DNA from: Planctomycetota bacterium
GTDB lineage: Bacteria; Planctomycetota; JAJSAM01
Reading direction: 5' to 3'
Length of the DNA: 5,835 bases
Assembly (NCBI GenBank): GCA_029932425.1
Contig: JAOZQC010000087.1
Location: 3,610-9,444, forward strand
Below are positions 5,450 through 5,835 of the stretch, in pieces. Positions within the stretch are counted from its first letter, which is position 1. Every line of letters begins with the position of its first letter. Position numbers and translations under genes: made by a program. A model generated the notes under the pieces. It was not told where the DNA came from and searched no databases. It worked only from the letters and a program-made list of their open reading frames with translations.

Positions 5450-5480
5450 CGCACCCGGAGCCGGGGGGAGAGAGACGACG

Positions 5481-5835
5481 ATGGCCAAGAGCAGGAAGAA
5501 GATCAAGCGCAACGTCCCGCGGGCGGTGGTCCACGTGAAGGCCACGTTCAACAACACGATCATCACCGTCACGGATCCCAACGGCGAGACGATCTGCTGG
5601 GAGTCCGCGGGATCGGTGGAGGGAGGGCGGTACAAGGGCTCCCGGAAGTCGACCCCGTTCGCGGCGCAGCGCGCCGCGGAGGCCGTGGCCCAGAAGGCGA
5701 TGAAGATGGGCGTGCGGGAGATCGAGGTCCGGGTGAAGGGGCCCGGCTCCGGCCGGGAGTCCGCCATCCGGAGCCTGGCCGCCCAGGGCCTGAAGGTCCG
5801 CGCCATCGAGGACGTGACCCCGCTCCCGCACAACG
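5481..5835 (+). CDS. rpsK: 30S ribosomal protein S11 (partial, cut by window end)
   Basis: S11 lies on the 30S platform and helps shape the mRNA exit region around the Shine-Dalgarno helix. 118 residues are visible; the family is usually about 125-130 aa, so only the last ten or so residues, normally starting with the basic GCRPPK tail, lie beyond the window. Signatures are NVPRAVVHVKATFNNTII (11-28), YKGSRKSTPFAAQ (51-63), VKGPGSGRESAIRSL (85-99) and DVTPLPHN at the visible end. Between the WESAG segment and YKGSRK there are about three more residues than in the usual family alignment (SVEGGR, about 45-50). ATG 5481 has a GGGGGGAGAGAG purine run starting at 5463. It follows rpsM by 31 nt; rpsD and rpoA would be expected next. 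Confidence 0.96.
   Translation, partial: MAKSRKKIKRNVPRAVVHVKATFNNTIITVTDPNGETICWESAGSVEGGRYKGSRKSTPFAAQRAAEAVAQKAMKMGVREIEVRVKGPGSGRESAIRSLAAQGLKVRAIEDVTPLPHN

Noticed and set aside
4433..5833. 466-codon minus-strand frame, and a similar 441-codon one at 509-1834
   Set aside because: Same GC artefact: both lie opposite clear ribosomal protein or map/infA genes and show no recognisable domains.

Overview
The window is a contiguous piece of the bacterial spc ribosomal-protein operon running straight into the start of the alpha operon. Every gene is on the + strand. The order is rpsN (S14, zinc type), rpsH (S8), rplF (L6), rplR (L18), rpsE (S5), rplO (L15), secY, map, infA, rpmJ (L36), rpsM (S13) and rpsK (S11, cut by the window end). 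Spacers are 41 nt or less, and three junctions overlap by 4 nt (rpsE/rplO ATGA, rplO/secY ATGA, map/infA GTGA). No promoter or terminator is recognisable, so the segment looks like part of one long transcript.

The organism is a high-GC bacterium (strong G/C bias at third codon positions). Several protein signatures resemble my recollection of Planctomycetota and other PVC-group sequences: GVDIPNDKP at the S13 N-terminus, KGGRRF followed by SALVVVG in S5, RVSRPGRRIY in S8, and the KTCGKGHKG region of L15. This placement is inference from memory and only tentative. Two genes often found in this operon are absent at their usual places: rpmD (L30) between rpsE and rplO, and adk between secY and map.

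Region by region: 1-2520 carries the 30S and 50S proteins of the spc block; 2517-3845 is SecY, the core of the Sec translocon; 3882-4670 is methionine aminopeptidase; 4667-4879 is initiation factor IF-1; 4911-5835 is L36, S13 and S11. Together these genes supply ribosome parts, translation initiation, N-terminal methionine removal and membrane protein export.

The one real anomaly is in rplR. The L18 reading frame is intact and well conserved, but its sixth codon counted from the natural ATG (1184) is an amber TAG. No ATG, GTG or TTG lies between that stop and codon 60. Either the base is a sequencing or assembly error, or the gene carries a nonsense mutation, or translation starts at a rare codon (ATC 1202 or CTG 1208). 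A perfect 20-nt palindrome lies about 45 nt downstream of the amber codon. Smaller oddities are a three-residue insertion in S11, a Ser-to-Pro change in the S8 STS motif, and GC-rich hairpins in the three consecutive spacers around rpmJ and rpsM. I see no new defence, mobile or metabolic system here. The region is core housekeeping DNA.
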